From Ryuthela nishihirai (taxonomy: Eukaryota > Arthropoda > Arachnida > Araneae > Heptathelidae): 64,000 nucleotides of DNA. The position numbers and the translations under genes are program-made. The notes beneath the pieces were generated by a model. The model saw only the letters and a program-made list of their open reading frames with translations. It did not search any database and had not been told where the DNA came from. The stretch is taken from positions 4,895,156-4,959,155 of the forward strand of contig JAWZYU010000027.1 in the NCBI GenBank assembly GCA_038380435.1, written 5' to 3'. This document shows, in pieces, positions 21,883 to 32,899 of the stretch; position 1 is the first letter of the stretch; every line of letters begins with the position of its first letter.

Positions 21883-22216
21883 CTACACTGGAAGACTTCC
21901 TCCAATGTAGAATTTGACAATGCCAATAGAAGCAAAGAGTTCAGGTGCCTGCGATGACCTCTGCTCAGGATTATCCACCAGCTGATAAACATATCCTGCG
22001 AATCTAATCACTTGGGGCTGTCAACCCACAAACAAACAGAAAACACAGCGGAAGATTTTCCCTCCACAGAAGCCCACCAGTGCAGCAAAATCAGGATCCA
22101 TAATCAAGCTCAGAGCCATATATCTGTCCAGCCCAGTGGGTTTATATGGTCAGCACCAGGACCCTGTGTGGTTGACCACTCCTCAGCAGGGTAGAAAAAA
22201 AAAGAAAAGTAGCCAT

Positions 22217-22963
22217 CTACATAACTATTAAGAACACAAAATATTTCAGTGATATTGAATGCTTTCAAAGAGAATAAAGTTTACAGTTTTGCCACTTGAA
22301 TACCCACTAATAACCATAATTTCAATTAATGGATGAATCAGATAATTGAAATCACAATAATATTTTTATCTATATTATTTATGGTTATAAAAAAGTTTTA
22401 TTTAAAAAAAAAATGAAACTAAGGGCCTTCATACGAACAGACAAAAAAGAGAAATAATAACTTTTTTTTAAACTAGCTATAGCACATAGTCATGTTTTAT
22501 AAGACTTTGAGTGTGTCCCTTTGTCAGCATTTGTCAATGTCAGTCACAGTCATTTGCTATCAGCTGCAGTGATATTACAGTTTAATTCAAATTTGTCTGA
22601 TCGATCCCATATTTACCATACGAGGTTTCCTTCAGTAATACTGTATTGCATTCAAAAATGAAGTCGCTACCTTTAATAGAACCGGAGATAGAATTTTAGA
22701 GCACATTTTTTGTACCTTTCTCCTGTCTAAAGCTGTAATAGAAAACCCAAGTTCGATTTTGAGACTGCTGAATGACGTATGCATTTCCTTTTCCTCTAAA
22801 TGTTGGCAGGCTATCTGCTAATTAGATACCTAAATTAAAACTTTTTAAATGAATAAATAACCATTAACTTTTATTAGCCTTTGATTTTACATCGCTTTAA
22901 TTGTCATGCATAGTAGAAGACAAACTCTTAGGAACATTCTGACATCTGATCGATGATCGATTT
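22217..22963. other. Intron sequence without recognised feature
   Basis: Between two RTE pieces; no SINE head or terminal repeat seen. Confidence 0.5.
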
Positions 22964-23925
22964 TCGGGAGGGAAGATAAAAAGCATCTCCAAGGTGTCGG
23001 TTTGCTTCTCAGCAGATACACTATGGATGCTCTTCTAGGATATGAGTGAATTAATGTAAGTTTTCTTACAGCTAAATTTCAGACAAGCATTAAAGACTTG
23101 AATGTTATCTTTTGTTATGCCCCCCACTGAGAATGTTGTGAGGATGAGAAAGATAGGTTTTAGAGATGATTTCAGGATATTTTCAATTCTGTCAAGAAAA
23201 GCAATATTACCTTTGTTCTATGTGACTTCAATGCTAAAGTTGTTACTGACTCTGACCTTTGGGAAAGGGTGATAGTTGCTTTTAGTATTGGTAGCTGCAA
23301 TGGCAATGGGCAACATCTCCTACAGTTAAGTAAGCCTAATGATTTGAGAATAACTAACATTTATTACAAACACCATGACATACATAGATATACATGGGTT
23401 TCACAAGATGGGCTACTTAAAAATTTGATTGATTATATGTTAATCAACAACAAATGGGCTAGTTCTATGAGGAATACTAGGTCATGTAGGGGAGCTGAAA
23501 TTGGACTGGACCATTACCTTGTTAAAAGTGTCTTGCAACTTAAACATAAGAAGTGTTGTGCTAGGATTAAAAAATTTACCTTTAATTATGAAGCTTTGAT
23601 AGATTCAGTTATACCTAAAGTTTACCATGATAGGTTACTTAGTCATTATGACAATTATGATTTGCTTAATACTGAAGTTGAGGAAGAAGGGGACCATTTT
23701 AAACAGGCTTTTCTTGAAATTAACAGTACCCTTTAAAAAAAAAAAGAGCAGAGGAGGAAGAATTATTTGAGTGATAAGTCAATTGAGCCTATTTTGGAAA
23801 GAAAGAATGCAGGAATATTTCTTTATTAAGTTTTTTTATTGTTTAGAACGTCTCTGATAGGCTCAGCCCACCTAGCCATGACAGACTCCCGACCTTCTAC
23901 AACTTTACCTTGTTTATCCTTCAAT

Positions 23926-24004
23926 GGATGCAATTAGTTATCTTGCATAATCCACCATACAGTGGAGTGGGAAAGACCGACCCGGTGGGCGATTGCTCGA
24001 GTAC
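23926..24004 (-). pseudogene. Transposase helix-turn-helix fragment inside RTE copy C
   Basis: On the - strand it reads RAIAHRVGLSHSTVW..., the second DNA-binding helix-turn-helix of the DUF4817/DD41D-type transposases, followed by a stop. The same segment with the same outer breakpoint is at 26697-26775. Confidence 0.7.
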
Positions 24005-24738
24005 TGTCACTGAGATGAACTCTTTCATTCGAACTGTTGATGAGACTGGTAGTAGAGTAGGTTTGGTTATAAACAGAGAGAAAACTAAAGTGACGAAAAT
24101 TGGTTCTGTTTCATAGCTCCCAAAATTAGATCTACATAAATCACCAGAAACAGATAAAATTGTGACTGAAATGCTTAGAGCTGGGAATGTTTCGGTTACC
24201 ACATGGAAGACTGAAATTTTGAATATATTTTTGATAAAGGCATGGTTCCTAAGGATTTTACCAGAGCTATTATTATCCCTATTTTCAAAAAAGTGATTGC
24301 AGTTCTTGTGATAAGTGTAGGGGTATCAGCCTGTTCTCTGTTCCAGGTAAAGTTCTTTGCATGATTGTGCTTAATAGAATTAAGAATCTGGTTGACAGAC
24401 AATTGCAAGATGAGCAATGTGGTTTCAGAAGTGGTAATGGATGGATATTTTCACTCAGACAGATTCTTGAGAAATGTTTAGAGTTTCAGAAACCTTTGGC
24501 TGCTTTGTTGCTGGCATTGTTGATTTCAAAAAGGCTTTCAATTCTGTTGATCATCATAATATGTGGTTGATCATCATAATATGTGGTTGATTGTGCAGAA
24601 TACCAGATAAGTTAGTTAATGTAATGAAAGTTCTGTATAATAACAGTGATCATGTATGAGAGTTGGTAAGGCTTGTAGCAAATGGTGTAGCATTGCTACT
24701 TCTTTTATGATAAATGATAATTGCTACTTCTTTTATGA

Positions 24739-24785
24739 TATCTTTTATGATAAACCATAGAAACAATGGTTTATCATAAAAGATA
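24739..24785. repeat. Perfect 20-bp hairpin in RTE copy C
   Basis: Arms 24739-24758 and 24766-24785 are exact reverse complements around a 7-nt loop. One arm corresponds to RT coding sequence in sense (the TTTTATGATAAA motif, as in TEILNIFYDK) and the other to the same sequence inverted. Confidence 0.95.
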
Positions 24786-25549
24786 TTCAAAATTTCAGAC
24801 TAGGGTGCATTTTATCTCATTTTCTCTTTAGTTTGGTTATTGATTATATTATGTGGAATTTACTGCAAGGGAAAGATTTTGGCCTTAAATGGTCTGGAGA
24901 TCTGAAAATTTCTCATTTATATTATGCTGATGATTTATCCCTTTTGGCAAATGATGTTGATGAGATTACTCATTCAAACTGTTGATGAGACTGGTAGTAG
25001 AGTACGTTCGGTTGTAAACAGAGAGAAAACTAAAGTGATTAAAATTGGTCTGGCAGGTGGTGCTTCAGTTGCTTTGAATGGCTGCACTCTTGAGCAAGTG
25101 CCTCAGTTTAATTATCTTGGGAGCTATGTAATATATACTGGTGATGAACGCATGAGTTTAACAGATGAATAGAAATTGCTGCTAGGACTTTTAAGAATCT
25201 GTGGAGAGAGTGGAGAATTAGCCATATGCACTTAAAGACTAAAATTAGATTGTATAATAGTTTGGTTCTTTCTAGGATTAGTTTTGGTATTGTAACTTAG
25301 ATTGCAAATTCCTTTGAGCAGCATATTGTGCAGAGAGAGACTCTATTGGTTTGGCCATGCATATTATAGATTAGTGAATAGGGTTATGAACAATGTGCCT
25401 AAAGGTCTCAGAAAAAGGGGGAGATCTAGATATTGTGGGCAGACAATGTCAAACAGGACCTTGTTAGAAATGGTGTACAGTGGCTAGATGCTGCTGATGT
25501 ACCTCAGGCCAGATATGCTTGAAGAACTAAATTGCTCAATCTGGTAGTG

Positions 25550-25745
25550 GAACTTTTATGTTTGTGCTATACAGCTTTTATATAACACAAAAAAGAGTTC
25601 AAATCCCACTCAGGACAAAAACAAATTATTTTAGCAAATTATTTTTAACATAATAACGCATTGATTACTCATTGATTTAGTAGTCAGGTACGCTAACCAC
25701 TAGACCTGTTATGAGTCAGTGAAAATTATATAGTTTTATTTTCTT
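25550..25745 (-). repeat. SINE4-like tRNA-derived repeat
   Basis: This is the inverse of 28645-28835. The shared head on the - strand includes AGGTCTAGTGGTTAGCGTAC and a box-B-like GGATTTGAAC segment. The ends carry matching ATAGCACAAACATAAAAG sequences. Confidence 0.7.
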
Positions 25746-25828
25746 TTGCCAACATTACTTCTGTGTTACAATAATTCTAAGCTTCTTGTAAGTATGAGTT
25801 TATAGCTGCTGTTTTATAATGTAAACAT

Positions 25829-26694
25829 TCATCATCATCATCATCCTCAAGCAGCCATGGGCTACGGAGGTCCAACCACAGCATGCAGTTTAATTCTCCA
25901 AGCATATCTGTCCTGAGCTACATCTGCTGCATCCGGCCACTGCACACCAATTTTAACTAGGTCCTGTTTGACATTGTCTGCCCACCGCATCCTAGGTATC
26001 CCCCTCTTTCTGAGGCCTTTAGGCACACTGTTCATAACCCTATTCGCCAATCTATAATTATCCATACGGCAACATGACCAAACCAATGGAGTCCCTCTCT
26101 GCACAATATGCTGCTTAAAGGAGGTTGCAGACTCCTTTGCCTAACCTCATCATTAGTTACAAAGTTAAACCACCTAATACCCAAGATACTGCGTAAGCAT
26201 CTAGAATCAAAAGCATTTAGTTTCCTGTTATCATGTTTACACAGTGTCCAAGTTTCACTACCATAACTAACCCTAAAAAGAACCAAACTATTATACAGTC
26301 TAATTTTAGTCTTTAGGTGTATACGCCTATTTCTCCACAATCTCCATAGATTCTTAAAAGTCCCGGCAGCAATCCCTATTCCTCTGTTAATCTCATGCCT
26401 CACATCACCAATTTCTGTTTCATAGCTCCCAAGGTAATTAAACTATGACACCTGCTCAAAACTGCAACCATTCAGATGAACTGAATCACAGCCTCCCTGA
26501 CCAATTTTCGTCACTTTAGTTTTCTCTCTGTTTATAACCAAACCTACTCTACTACCAGTCTCATCAACAGTTCGAATGAAAGAGTTAATCTCATCAACAT
26601 CATTTGCCAAAAGCACTAAATCATCAGCATAATCTAAATCAGAAATGTTCAGATCTCTAGACCATAAAAGCCTAAAATCTTTTCCTTGCACATG
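25829..26694 (-). mobile_element. RTE-like LINE, copy D, 3' fragment
   Basis: The (ATG)n tail is at 25829-25847. On the - strand the element covers the YADD region (26620-26650, LDYADDLVLLA), VNREKTK-like sequence, GSETWTLCKHDNRKLN and GIPRMRWADNVKQDL. Two small frameshifts are visible near 26060 and 26440. It is joined without gap to transposase sequence at 26695. Confidence 0.85.
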
Positions 26695-27217
26695 ATATGG
26701 ATGCAATTAGTTATCTTGCATAATCCGCCATACAGTGGAGTGGGAAAGACCGACCCGGTGGGCGATTGCTCGAGTACTTTACTTTGGAGTGTCTTCTGTA
26801 TGATGTAGCACATTCTCCTCCATGTCAGGGTCCGTGCCCATCGTTCCTGACTCCTGGCAGGTCTCTGGAAGGAACCAGTGTTACATGCAGCCATACAAAC
26901 ATCTGGTGGTTGGGACGCCTCATTGGGTACCGTTCCTGGTACACATGCACAGTGGCTCGCCCGTTGCAGTCCGCAGCCCTGTCTGCGAGATGCATATTGG
27001 CCAACTTTGCATTTGTGTAATCCGCCATCCTACTACCTCTGCAGGCGGTTTGCGAATGACAGTTACCTGCGAGGACATTGTGCAGTCCTGCGGCCGTACA
27101 ATGCCATCTACCATGTGAAGATGCCATTACCGATCCTGCATTGCTATATGATTCCGATTCGTCTCTATGCAACCTAACTCTCCCAGAAGTTTGAACATGC
27201 TTAACTGAATCACCCTG
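26695..27217 (-). mobile_element. 5' half of an older DUF4817/DD41D-type transposon
   Basis: The outer end reads CAGGGTGATTCA on the - strand (27206-27217), identical at the terminus to the elements at 19014 and 55954, next to TA. The gene fragment on the - strand starts MADYTNAKLANMHLADRAAD (from 27030) and matches the N-terminal helix-turn-helix of the intact transposase in spacing (RYPMRRPNHQMF). It continues to the second helix-turn-helix and stops at 26697. It is a distinct, older subfamily and lacks the catalytic domain. Confidence 0.8.
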
Positions 27218-27240
27218 TATATATAATACAAAATAAATAC

Positions 27241-27394
27241 CCCCTCAAGCAGCTGCTTGCCACAGAGGTCTGAGAGGATGGCAGGACCTCAGCAGAAAAA
27301 CAAGACAAATGCTCACATGCCTTACCCAGGACTTGAACCCAGGTCCCTTATATCAGTAGTCAAGTGCACTAACCACTCAGCCATGGGATGGCTT
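27241..27394 (-). repeat. SINE2 copy
   Basis: On the - strand: CCATCCCATGGCTGAGTGG head, box B GGGTTCAAGTCC, GCATGTGAGC, CTGCTGAGGTCC, and the 3' end GGCAAGCAGCTGCTTGAGGG. A roughly 50-bp internal stretch present in longer copies is missing. Confidence 0.88.
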
Positions 27395-27397
27395 AGG

Positions 27398-27643
27398 AAG
27401 GTCAGTAGGGTAAACTAAAGGGCTGGGCTTAAAAAGGCTGCAATCCACCAGATGGGATAAGATGTGGCCCCATTTACGGAGAGAGCTATCCTCTGTGCAT
27501 GTTATAGAACATGCTGTATGGCCTTGATGGGAAGCTACCATCTGTCTCTCAACAACTGTCCAGTGGGTCTCCCCCCCCCCAACCTTCTCTGAGCCCTCAG
27601 GGTCCTTGTGACTTGGCCATTTAGTTCATTTTGTACAATGGAA
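27398..27643 (+). repeat. SINE1, 5'-truncated copy
   Basis: It contains the body and 3' part only: GGTCAGTAGGG, CAGATGGGATAAGATGTGGC, GCATGTTATAGAACATGCTG and CAACCTTCTCTGAGCC, to the CATTTAG region. The tRNA-like head is absent. It directly abuts the SINE2 at 27241. Confidence 0.8.
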
Positions 27644-27649
27644 AATAAA

Positions 27650-27830
27650 GAAATACTAAAGAAAAAATAAAGGAAGTTATAAGCAAGTCATCCGATGTAG
27701 CATAACTCTGAAAAATCAATAATAATTGATTAACCAAAAGATCAGTAATTTACAGAAATAAAGTAAATCTATGGAAATGAAAACTAAGGTTTAATTAACA
27801 AAAATTAAGGCAGAGTTTCACAATGCATTA
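27650..27830 (+). repeat. Interspersed repeat R1, partial copy
   Basis: It shares GTTATAAGC-AGTCATC-GATGTAGCATAACT, AATCAATAATAAT and ACAGAAAT...GGTTTAATTA with 3070-3170 and 34720-34830. Confidence 0.7.
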
Positions 27831-27956
27831 ATTAAAATTAAATTAATGTATTTAATACTCTGACACGGTTAAATGTTTTAAAGCACTTCAAAAAAAATTC
27901 TGTGCTACCTCATATATATACCTCATAGTGATAAATGTGATTTTACATACTGTAGT

Positions 27957-28159
27957 GCCATCCCATGGCCGAGTGGTTAATGCACTTGGCTACTGATCTA
28001 ATAGACTTGGGCTCGAGCCCTGGGTAAGGCATGGATGTTTGTGTTGTTTTTCTGCTGAGGTCCCGCCATTCTAACAGATGCCTTCTACTGTGGTGTATAA
28101 ACTGACAGATTTCTATCAGACCTCTGTGGGAAGCAGCTGCTTGAGGGGGTATTTGTTTA
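27957..28159 (+). repeat. SINE2, full-length copy
   Basis: The tRNA-like head CCATGGCCGAGTGGTTAATGC resembles Ser/Leu tRNAs in box A. It is followed by GGGCTCGAGCCCTGGG (box B), CTGCTGAGGTCCCGCC, a CTTCTACTGTGG...AAACTGACAG segment, and the 3' end AAGCAGCTGCTTGAGGG with a T-rich tail. Confidence 0.88.
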
Positions 28160-28274
28160 TAGAGGTGAGAAGTTCATTTCGTAGAGTTCTTCCCAGCTAG
28201 AACTCTATAAAAAAACGAACTTGTCACTCACTATCAACTTTCATCTATGAAGTTCCTCTCACTTCTCACCTCTA
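28160..28274. mobile_element. Short MITE with 14-bp perfect inverted ends
   Basis: TAGAGGTGAGAAGT at 28160-28173 is the exact reverse complement of 28261-28274, and weaker pairing extends inward (AGTTC/GAACT). If the outer TA is the duplicated target, the ends begin GAGGTGAG. It sits immediately after a SINE2 tail. Confidence 0.7.
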
Positions 28275-28289
28275 CGAGAAAAAAATAGA

Positions 28290-28645
28290 AAATAAATGCC
28301 TAAAATTTAAATCGATGCTAAAGTGCTGATTTATTAGTTGATATAGAATACGTCAAGTTTATTTCATTCTTTATTATCTGCATACTTGCAATCATATGCT
28401 TCCACTTATATGGCAAATAGAAAGCCACTTGGGCTAAAAATTGCCTGAATAGCACCTATATGTAACATAAAAGGAATGTTCACAGCATTAATTAGAGGAG
28501 ATCTTGATTGGCGGCTGGTAGCTCAGTGGTCCAGAGCACCTGACATGTTATCAGGAGGTCGTAGGTTCATATCCCACCCGGCTCAAGACAATTTTTCCTC
28601 TAAAATTTAAATCAATGCTAAAGTGCTGATTTATTAGTTAAAATA
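28290..28645 (+). repeat. SINE3 with preceding SINE3 tail (dimer-like)
   Basis: A SINE3 tail (CCTAAAATTTAAATCGATGC) and spacer precede a complete head at 28495-28580 (CTGGTAGCTCAGTGGTCCAGAG, GTTCATATCCCACCCGG), and the tail then repeats at 28597-28645. The same head-spacer-head arrangement occurs twice in the palindrome at 14925-15865, so the family may move as a dimer. Confidence 0.8.
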
Positions 28646-28835
28646 AAACTATATAATTTTCACTGACCCATAATAGGTCTAGTGGTTAGCATACTTGACT
28701 ACTAAATCAATGGGTAATCAGTGGGTTATTATGTTGAAAATAATTTGCTGAAATAATTTGTTTTTGTCCTGAGTAGGATTTGAACCCACTTTTGTGTTAA
28801 ATATATATAAGTTTTATAGCACAAACATAAAAGTG
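28645..28835 (+). repeat. SINE4-like tRNA-derived repeat
   Basis: Inverse partner of 25550-25745: CACTGACCCATAATAGGTCT, AGTGGTTAGCATACTTG, a DIR-like TTTGTCCTGAGTAGGATTTG box-B area, then ATAGCACAAACATAAAAG. Confidence 0.7.
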
Positions 28836-28869
28836 CCACATATGAGTTATATGTCACATTGTTGAAGAA

Positions 28870-29150
28870 AACAACTAGTCTCTGGTGGTCTTGTGGTTAT
28901 GATTCCTGGCATGCTTCTGGGGGGCATGGAGTTCAAATCTCACTCAGGACAAAACCAAATTTTTTCAGAAAATTATTTTAGTGTTCCTAGTCTACAGGAC
29001 ATTGTCCTGTGATACTTTGTTACTCTATATGTTTGTATGTTGTATGAGAAACTGGGACAAGCCCACTAGAGCTTCTAGGTTATCTCCATCCTTTGTGTAG
29101 GATGGATGTCCTTCTTGGATTCAATGTCCTTCTTCTCTATAAAAAAAAAA
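28870..29150 (+). repeat. tRNA-Glu-like SINE (SINE4 family head)
   Basis: The head CTCTGGTGGTCTTGTGGTTA with GATTCCTGGCATG and box B GAGTTCAAATCTCACTCAGG follows the layout of tRNA-Glu. The body includes CTAGTCTACAGGACATTGTC and ends in a GATGGATGTCCTTCTT repeat and poly-A. Confidence 0.65.
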
Positions 29151-29811
29151 ATATAATTTATATAATTTTGCTATAAATGCTGAATATAGATAGTAAATTC
29201 AAATTAATAGAGTGCATAATGAGCTTGGAAAGACTATTATCTTGAGGGGACAGACAATATAATTCTTTTTTTTTTCCATCTCATAAAATCTTCCAATATT
29301 ATGAAAGAAATCCTTTTTATCAATGTTTTGAATACTTACATCCATGAATGTGTGTTTCAGACCCATATATAATTATCACTTTTTCGTGTATAATTATATA
29401 TGTTGCGATTTTGAACAATGTGAAACTGAACAAAGCTTGTTCTGAATTGCTGAAGAAGTGAACCCATTTCCGAGTGAAGTTTATGTATATATGGTCTTTC
29501 CTGCTGATATATTGCATTAATTTATTGAAGACTAATGTTCCCTCTAATTTTTAAAGAGAGTGTATGGAAGAAAGTTTTCATGCATGTTGAAGAAAGTTCT
29601 GACTGAGTAAAATGGAATTGCATGTGTGGGCACATCTTAGCAGCCATGCAGTTGAGAGGGAACATTGGTGGAGATTGAATATTCTTGAAAGCATTCAGAT
29701 ATCCTGTAATTTGTATACCTTGAAAAATCACTAAAAATGGGTAAAATTGGAAAATATGGCACTCTTGCCATTTAGGAAGAAAGAAAAAAAATGAATGAAA
29801 TGACATTTTAA
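29151..29811. other. AT-rich intron sequence
   Basis: No recognisable gene or repeat. Confidence 0.5.
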
Positions 29812-30890
29812 TGTGGAAGCTATTAGTGTGGTCTATTGATCTGGACTACTATGATTACTTTTTATTTCCTACACTACTTAGAAATGATCATCTACACAGG
29901 GTTTTAGGGCTGCATATATACCAGTCATAATGGTGTATCAGCTTAGATCTTGATTATGGATCCTGAACTTGCTGCACTAGTTGGTTCCTGTTTAGGGAAA
30001 ATCTGCTGTGTTTTCTATCTGTTTGTATGTTGAAAGCCCTGAGAGAATTGAAGCACAGGATACTTTGTATCAGTTGGTGGATAATCTTAATCAGAGGCAA
30101 TCATAGGTACTGTACACTTCTATGAGCATCTCCAAACCTGCACTGATGGAAGTCCTACCAGCATATATGGTTTAAGCTTTAGTACTGGTGGGAACAGGTC
30201 TTTGCCCCATGACTTGTGATTAGGGGGCTGTTTGATATTGTCAGCTTTCCCTCTCTCAATAAGCATAGTTTCTTTAAACATCCCACTAACCATTTTCTCT
30301 CCAGATACTTGGAATATGAGGACTCTGCACATAGATTATTATTTTGATGTCCTCTCACAAGAATTCCAGTGTTATAACCTAAATATTTTTGGTTTGTAGG
30401 AGACCAGATGGAAAGGTAAAGGCCAGATACCTAAAAATAAACTGAAATTTTTGTTTTTGGGGGAAAGATGGAAACACCTTAAAGTTGTAGATTTGCTTCA
30501 CAGTAGTACACTAGTGATGCTCCTCTAGGATAGGACTGCACATTAATGAAAGGTTTCTTACAGCTAATTAGATGGTTTGACATTGTAGATAATGATGAGG
30601 TTAGTAAAAAGAGTTGGCAACCACCTCTGAGCAGCGTATATGCTGAGACTATGTTGGTTTGGCTGTGTTGTCCATATGCACAACTGCAGATTAACGACTA
30701 GAGTTGTAAACAGTGATCTAAAAGTCTCAGAAAAAGGGGGAACCTAGGATGTTTGGACAATGTCAAACATGACCTTATTAGAATTGTCTTACAGCCAAAT
30801 GTAGCAACTGTAGTTCAGGGCAAGACATGTTTGGAGGACTATTACATAGTCTGGTTGTACCTCCATAGTTGTTTGAGGATTCTATATATA
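29812..30890 (+). mobile_element. RTE-like LINE, copy E, internally deleted
   Basis: The leader (29812-30220, with GATTATGGATCCTGA-CTTGCTGCAC) and early endonuclease (30220-30570) are followed directly by the C-terminal region and 3' end (30575-30875, with GTCAAACATGACCTTATTAG). The rest of the endonuclease and the whole RT are missing, and all frames are broken. Confidence 0.85.
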
Positions 30891-31096
30891 TGTGTGTAAA
30901 TCTTTTGCAACACAGCATTGTAATATTAGGGACAATAAAAGTATACTAGGTTATATAGCTTATAATTTTGATATGATGAACTAGAAGAATACTTGTCACT
31001 TCTGCTGAATAAGGAATGCTCAATTTCAAAGAAGATGAAGTCTTTTATTTTATCCCTTTAGCACTTTCTAACAGTGGAAGGTAGTGCACACTTCTA

Positions 31097-31301
31097 ATAA
31101 TAAATAAATACTCCCTCAAGCAGCTGCTTGCCACAGAGGTCTGACAGGAGCCTGTCAGTTTATATGCCATAGTAGAAGGTCTGTGAGGATGGCAGGACCT
31201 CAGCAGAAAGACAACACACATCCATGCCGTACCCGGGACTCAAACCCAAGTCCCTTAGATCAGTAGCCAAGCATGCTAACCACTCAGCCATGGGATGGCT
31301 G
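31097..31301 (-). repeat. SINE2, full-length, with target-site duplication
   Basis: A complete - strand copy from the CCATCCCATGGCTGAG head to CAGCTGCTTGAGGGAG and a T-rich tail. It is flanked by TGCACACTTCTA (31085-31096) and TGCCCACTTCTA (31302-31313), a 12-bp duplication with one difference. This shows it was inserted by target-primed reverse transcription. Confidence 0.92.
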
Positions 31302-31313
31302 TGCCCACTTCTA

Positions 31314-32299
31314 GTCTGGATTTTTTTTAGTTAATTGGAAAAAGGCAGATAGTAATATTTTATTACTATGTCTAAACCCCCCACCCTGGGAGTAAAGGGG
31401 AAAGTCGTTCAGATTACTTGTCAATGTGTAAATCCTTTGACCACCACATCTACCACTCAAATTTCTGGCATAAACATTACATTTGCAATATTTGTTTTAA
31501 AGTTTTGGTATTTCTGCTTTCAGAGGGTCTAATTTTTCATTAAAGCTATCAAGAGATTTGAAAAATATGAATCATAATATCATGAACAGCTGTTTACCCC
31601 AAAAAAAATTATATATGAAATGAGAAAAGTTGATTGTCTACAGATGGACAGATGGATGACAAAGTATAAACATAGTGCATTTTTTAAAAACGAGTTAAAA
31701 GTATGTAATTTATTTAGAAATTGTTTCTTTTTTTTTTCAGCTAATAAAAAATTCCTTGTAAATATTATTGCATGGTGTTATAACCATTGGTTTTTTGGTT
31801 TTGGCAGCTTTTAAAAAATGTTTTTGATGATGATGTAAAACTGGTGAACTAATGATTTCTTAAAAATAAAATTTTTCAGAAAGGGGAAAGTTAAACCCTG
31901 ATTTCCTCTGCCTATACTATTGCTATTATAATAACTTATTGGAAGTTATTGGAGTGGAAATTAAATTGAATAACTTATTGTATAATTTTTAATGTATACT
32001 AAAACATTTTTTTCAAATCTAAATGTATTCTGATTAACCTTGTAGATATCAACTGCATGGTGTTGCCATCAAATGAAATCCTTTTCACCAAGTTGAAATA
32101 TGAGCATATAATTAGTTTTGTCGTTTAAAATAACTGTTTATTATCAGTATTTGTAATGTCCTTTTATGTGAAATCGTCCAAAAAATGTTCAAAATATTTT
32201 AAAAATAATTGAAATTAGAAAAGGTAATAGGAATAGGAGTTCAAGAAAAAAAGTTTATTTCAAAGTATTAAGTGTCATTTCTCAGCTCATTCAGATAGA
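31314..32299. other. AT-rich intron sequence
   Basis: No recognisable feature; the open frame at 31620-31814 has no family motif. Confidence 0.5.
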
Positions 32300-32329
32300 C
32301 TTAATTAGGTTGTTGCAAATGAAATAGCC

Positions 32330-32850
32330 AAATTGTTAAACAGCTATAACTTTATTAAAAATAACAATCAAAATAGACACCAGCAGATTCAATACACTTA
32401 GGTCACCATGAAACAAGGGCATTTATGCCATTGTAAAAAAAAAAACTCATTGCTGAATGTTTTCCCCACTAAGAAGTGGTAGTGTGTTGATGATAAGTTT
32501 GTTGACTATGCTGGATGAGCAAGAGTCTCATGCTCTGACTTAGGGGTTCTCAACGTGGAGTATGCGGTAAACATTTTGGGGGTATGCCGTGAGAGCTCAA
32601 AGTTGCAAGATCTAGTAACAAAGTCAGTGTTTTATTTTATTCCTATTGTTATATTATAACTATAGTTTTATCTATCTATACAAGGGGTACGCCAGTGACA
32701 TACCCATTTCCAGGGGTACATGAAGCATAAAAGGTTGAGAATCACTACTCTAACTGATGAAATTTCCAGACCATTATTTGTAAGATGTGACATCGAGCTT
32801 AATTATGCAGCAGTAGGACACCATGTCTGTTGATGCTCATGCCTTACCCG
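32330..32850 (-). pseudogene. Mariner transposase C-terminal remnant
   Basis: On the - strand the end of a mariner transposase can be followed: a HN-like second catalytic block near 32810, STNLSSTHYHF (normally SPDLSPTDYHF), VGKTFSNEF, FYNGINALVSW and CIESAGVYFD near 32370. The terminus TTAGGTTGTTGCAAATGA follows at about 32308. Both catalytic D positions in the SPD block are lost. The hAT-like MITE at 32541-32747 splits it. An N-terminal piece of the same family, same strand, lies at 36525-36880. Confidence 0.72.
32541..32747. mobile_element. hAT-like MITE with 8-bp target-site duplication
   Basis: 207 bp with ends TAGGGGTTCTCAAC and, inverted, TAGTGATTCTCAAC (12 of 14 match). The flanks are CTCTGACT (32533-32540) and CTCTAACT (32748-32755). 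It lies within mariner transposase sequence that continues on both sides, confirming its limits. Confidence 0.88.
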
Positions 32851-32899
32851 GGGCTCGAACCCAGGTCCCTTTGATCAGTAGCCAAGCACGCTAACCATA
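32833..32899 (-). repeat. SINE2 head fragment
   Basis: The tRNA-like part only: GGTTAGCGTGCTTGGCTACTG, GGGTTCGAGCCCCGGG and GGCATGAGC on the - strand. Confidence 0.75.

Larger units (their letters stand above)
17348..22216 (-). mobile_element. RTE-like LINE, copy B, split by a DD41D transposon
   Basis: Reading on the - strand, the element runs from its leader (22216) through endonuclease and reverse transcriptase to the 3' end and an (ATG)n tail (17348-17367). The DNA transposon at 19014-20507 interrupts it. Removing that element and one TA restores the continuity seen in copy A at 9160-9170. Compared with copy A, the leader is about 215 bp shorter at the 5' end. Confidence 0.9.
22964..25570 (+). 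mobile_element. RTE-like LINE, copy C, scrambled
   Basis: Endonuclease-derived sequence (22964-23830, with LVKSVLQLKHKKCCARIKK) leads into an inverted RTE piece (23838-23927). An 80-bp transposase fragment follows (23926-24004), then a + strand RT C-terminal piece (24005-24118), and then RT from SPETDKIVTEMLRAGN (24140) to the 3' region at 25550. It has many frameshifts. A 20-bp perfect hairpin at 24739-24785 replaces normal RT sequence. A local direct repeat (TGTGGTTGATCATCATAATA) lies at 24560-24595. Confidence 0.8.

Noticed and set aside
26822..27177. Overlapping open frames on both strands at 26.8-27.2 kb
   Set aside because: Only the - strand frame that starts at about 27030 matches the transposase N-terminus; the others are shadows.
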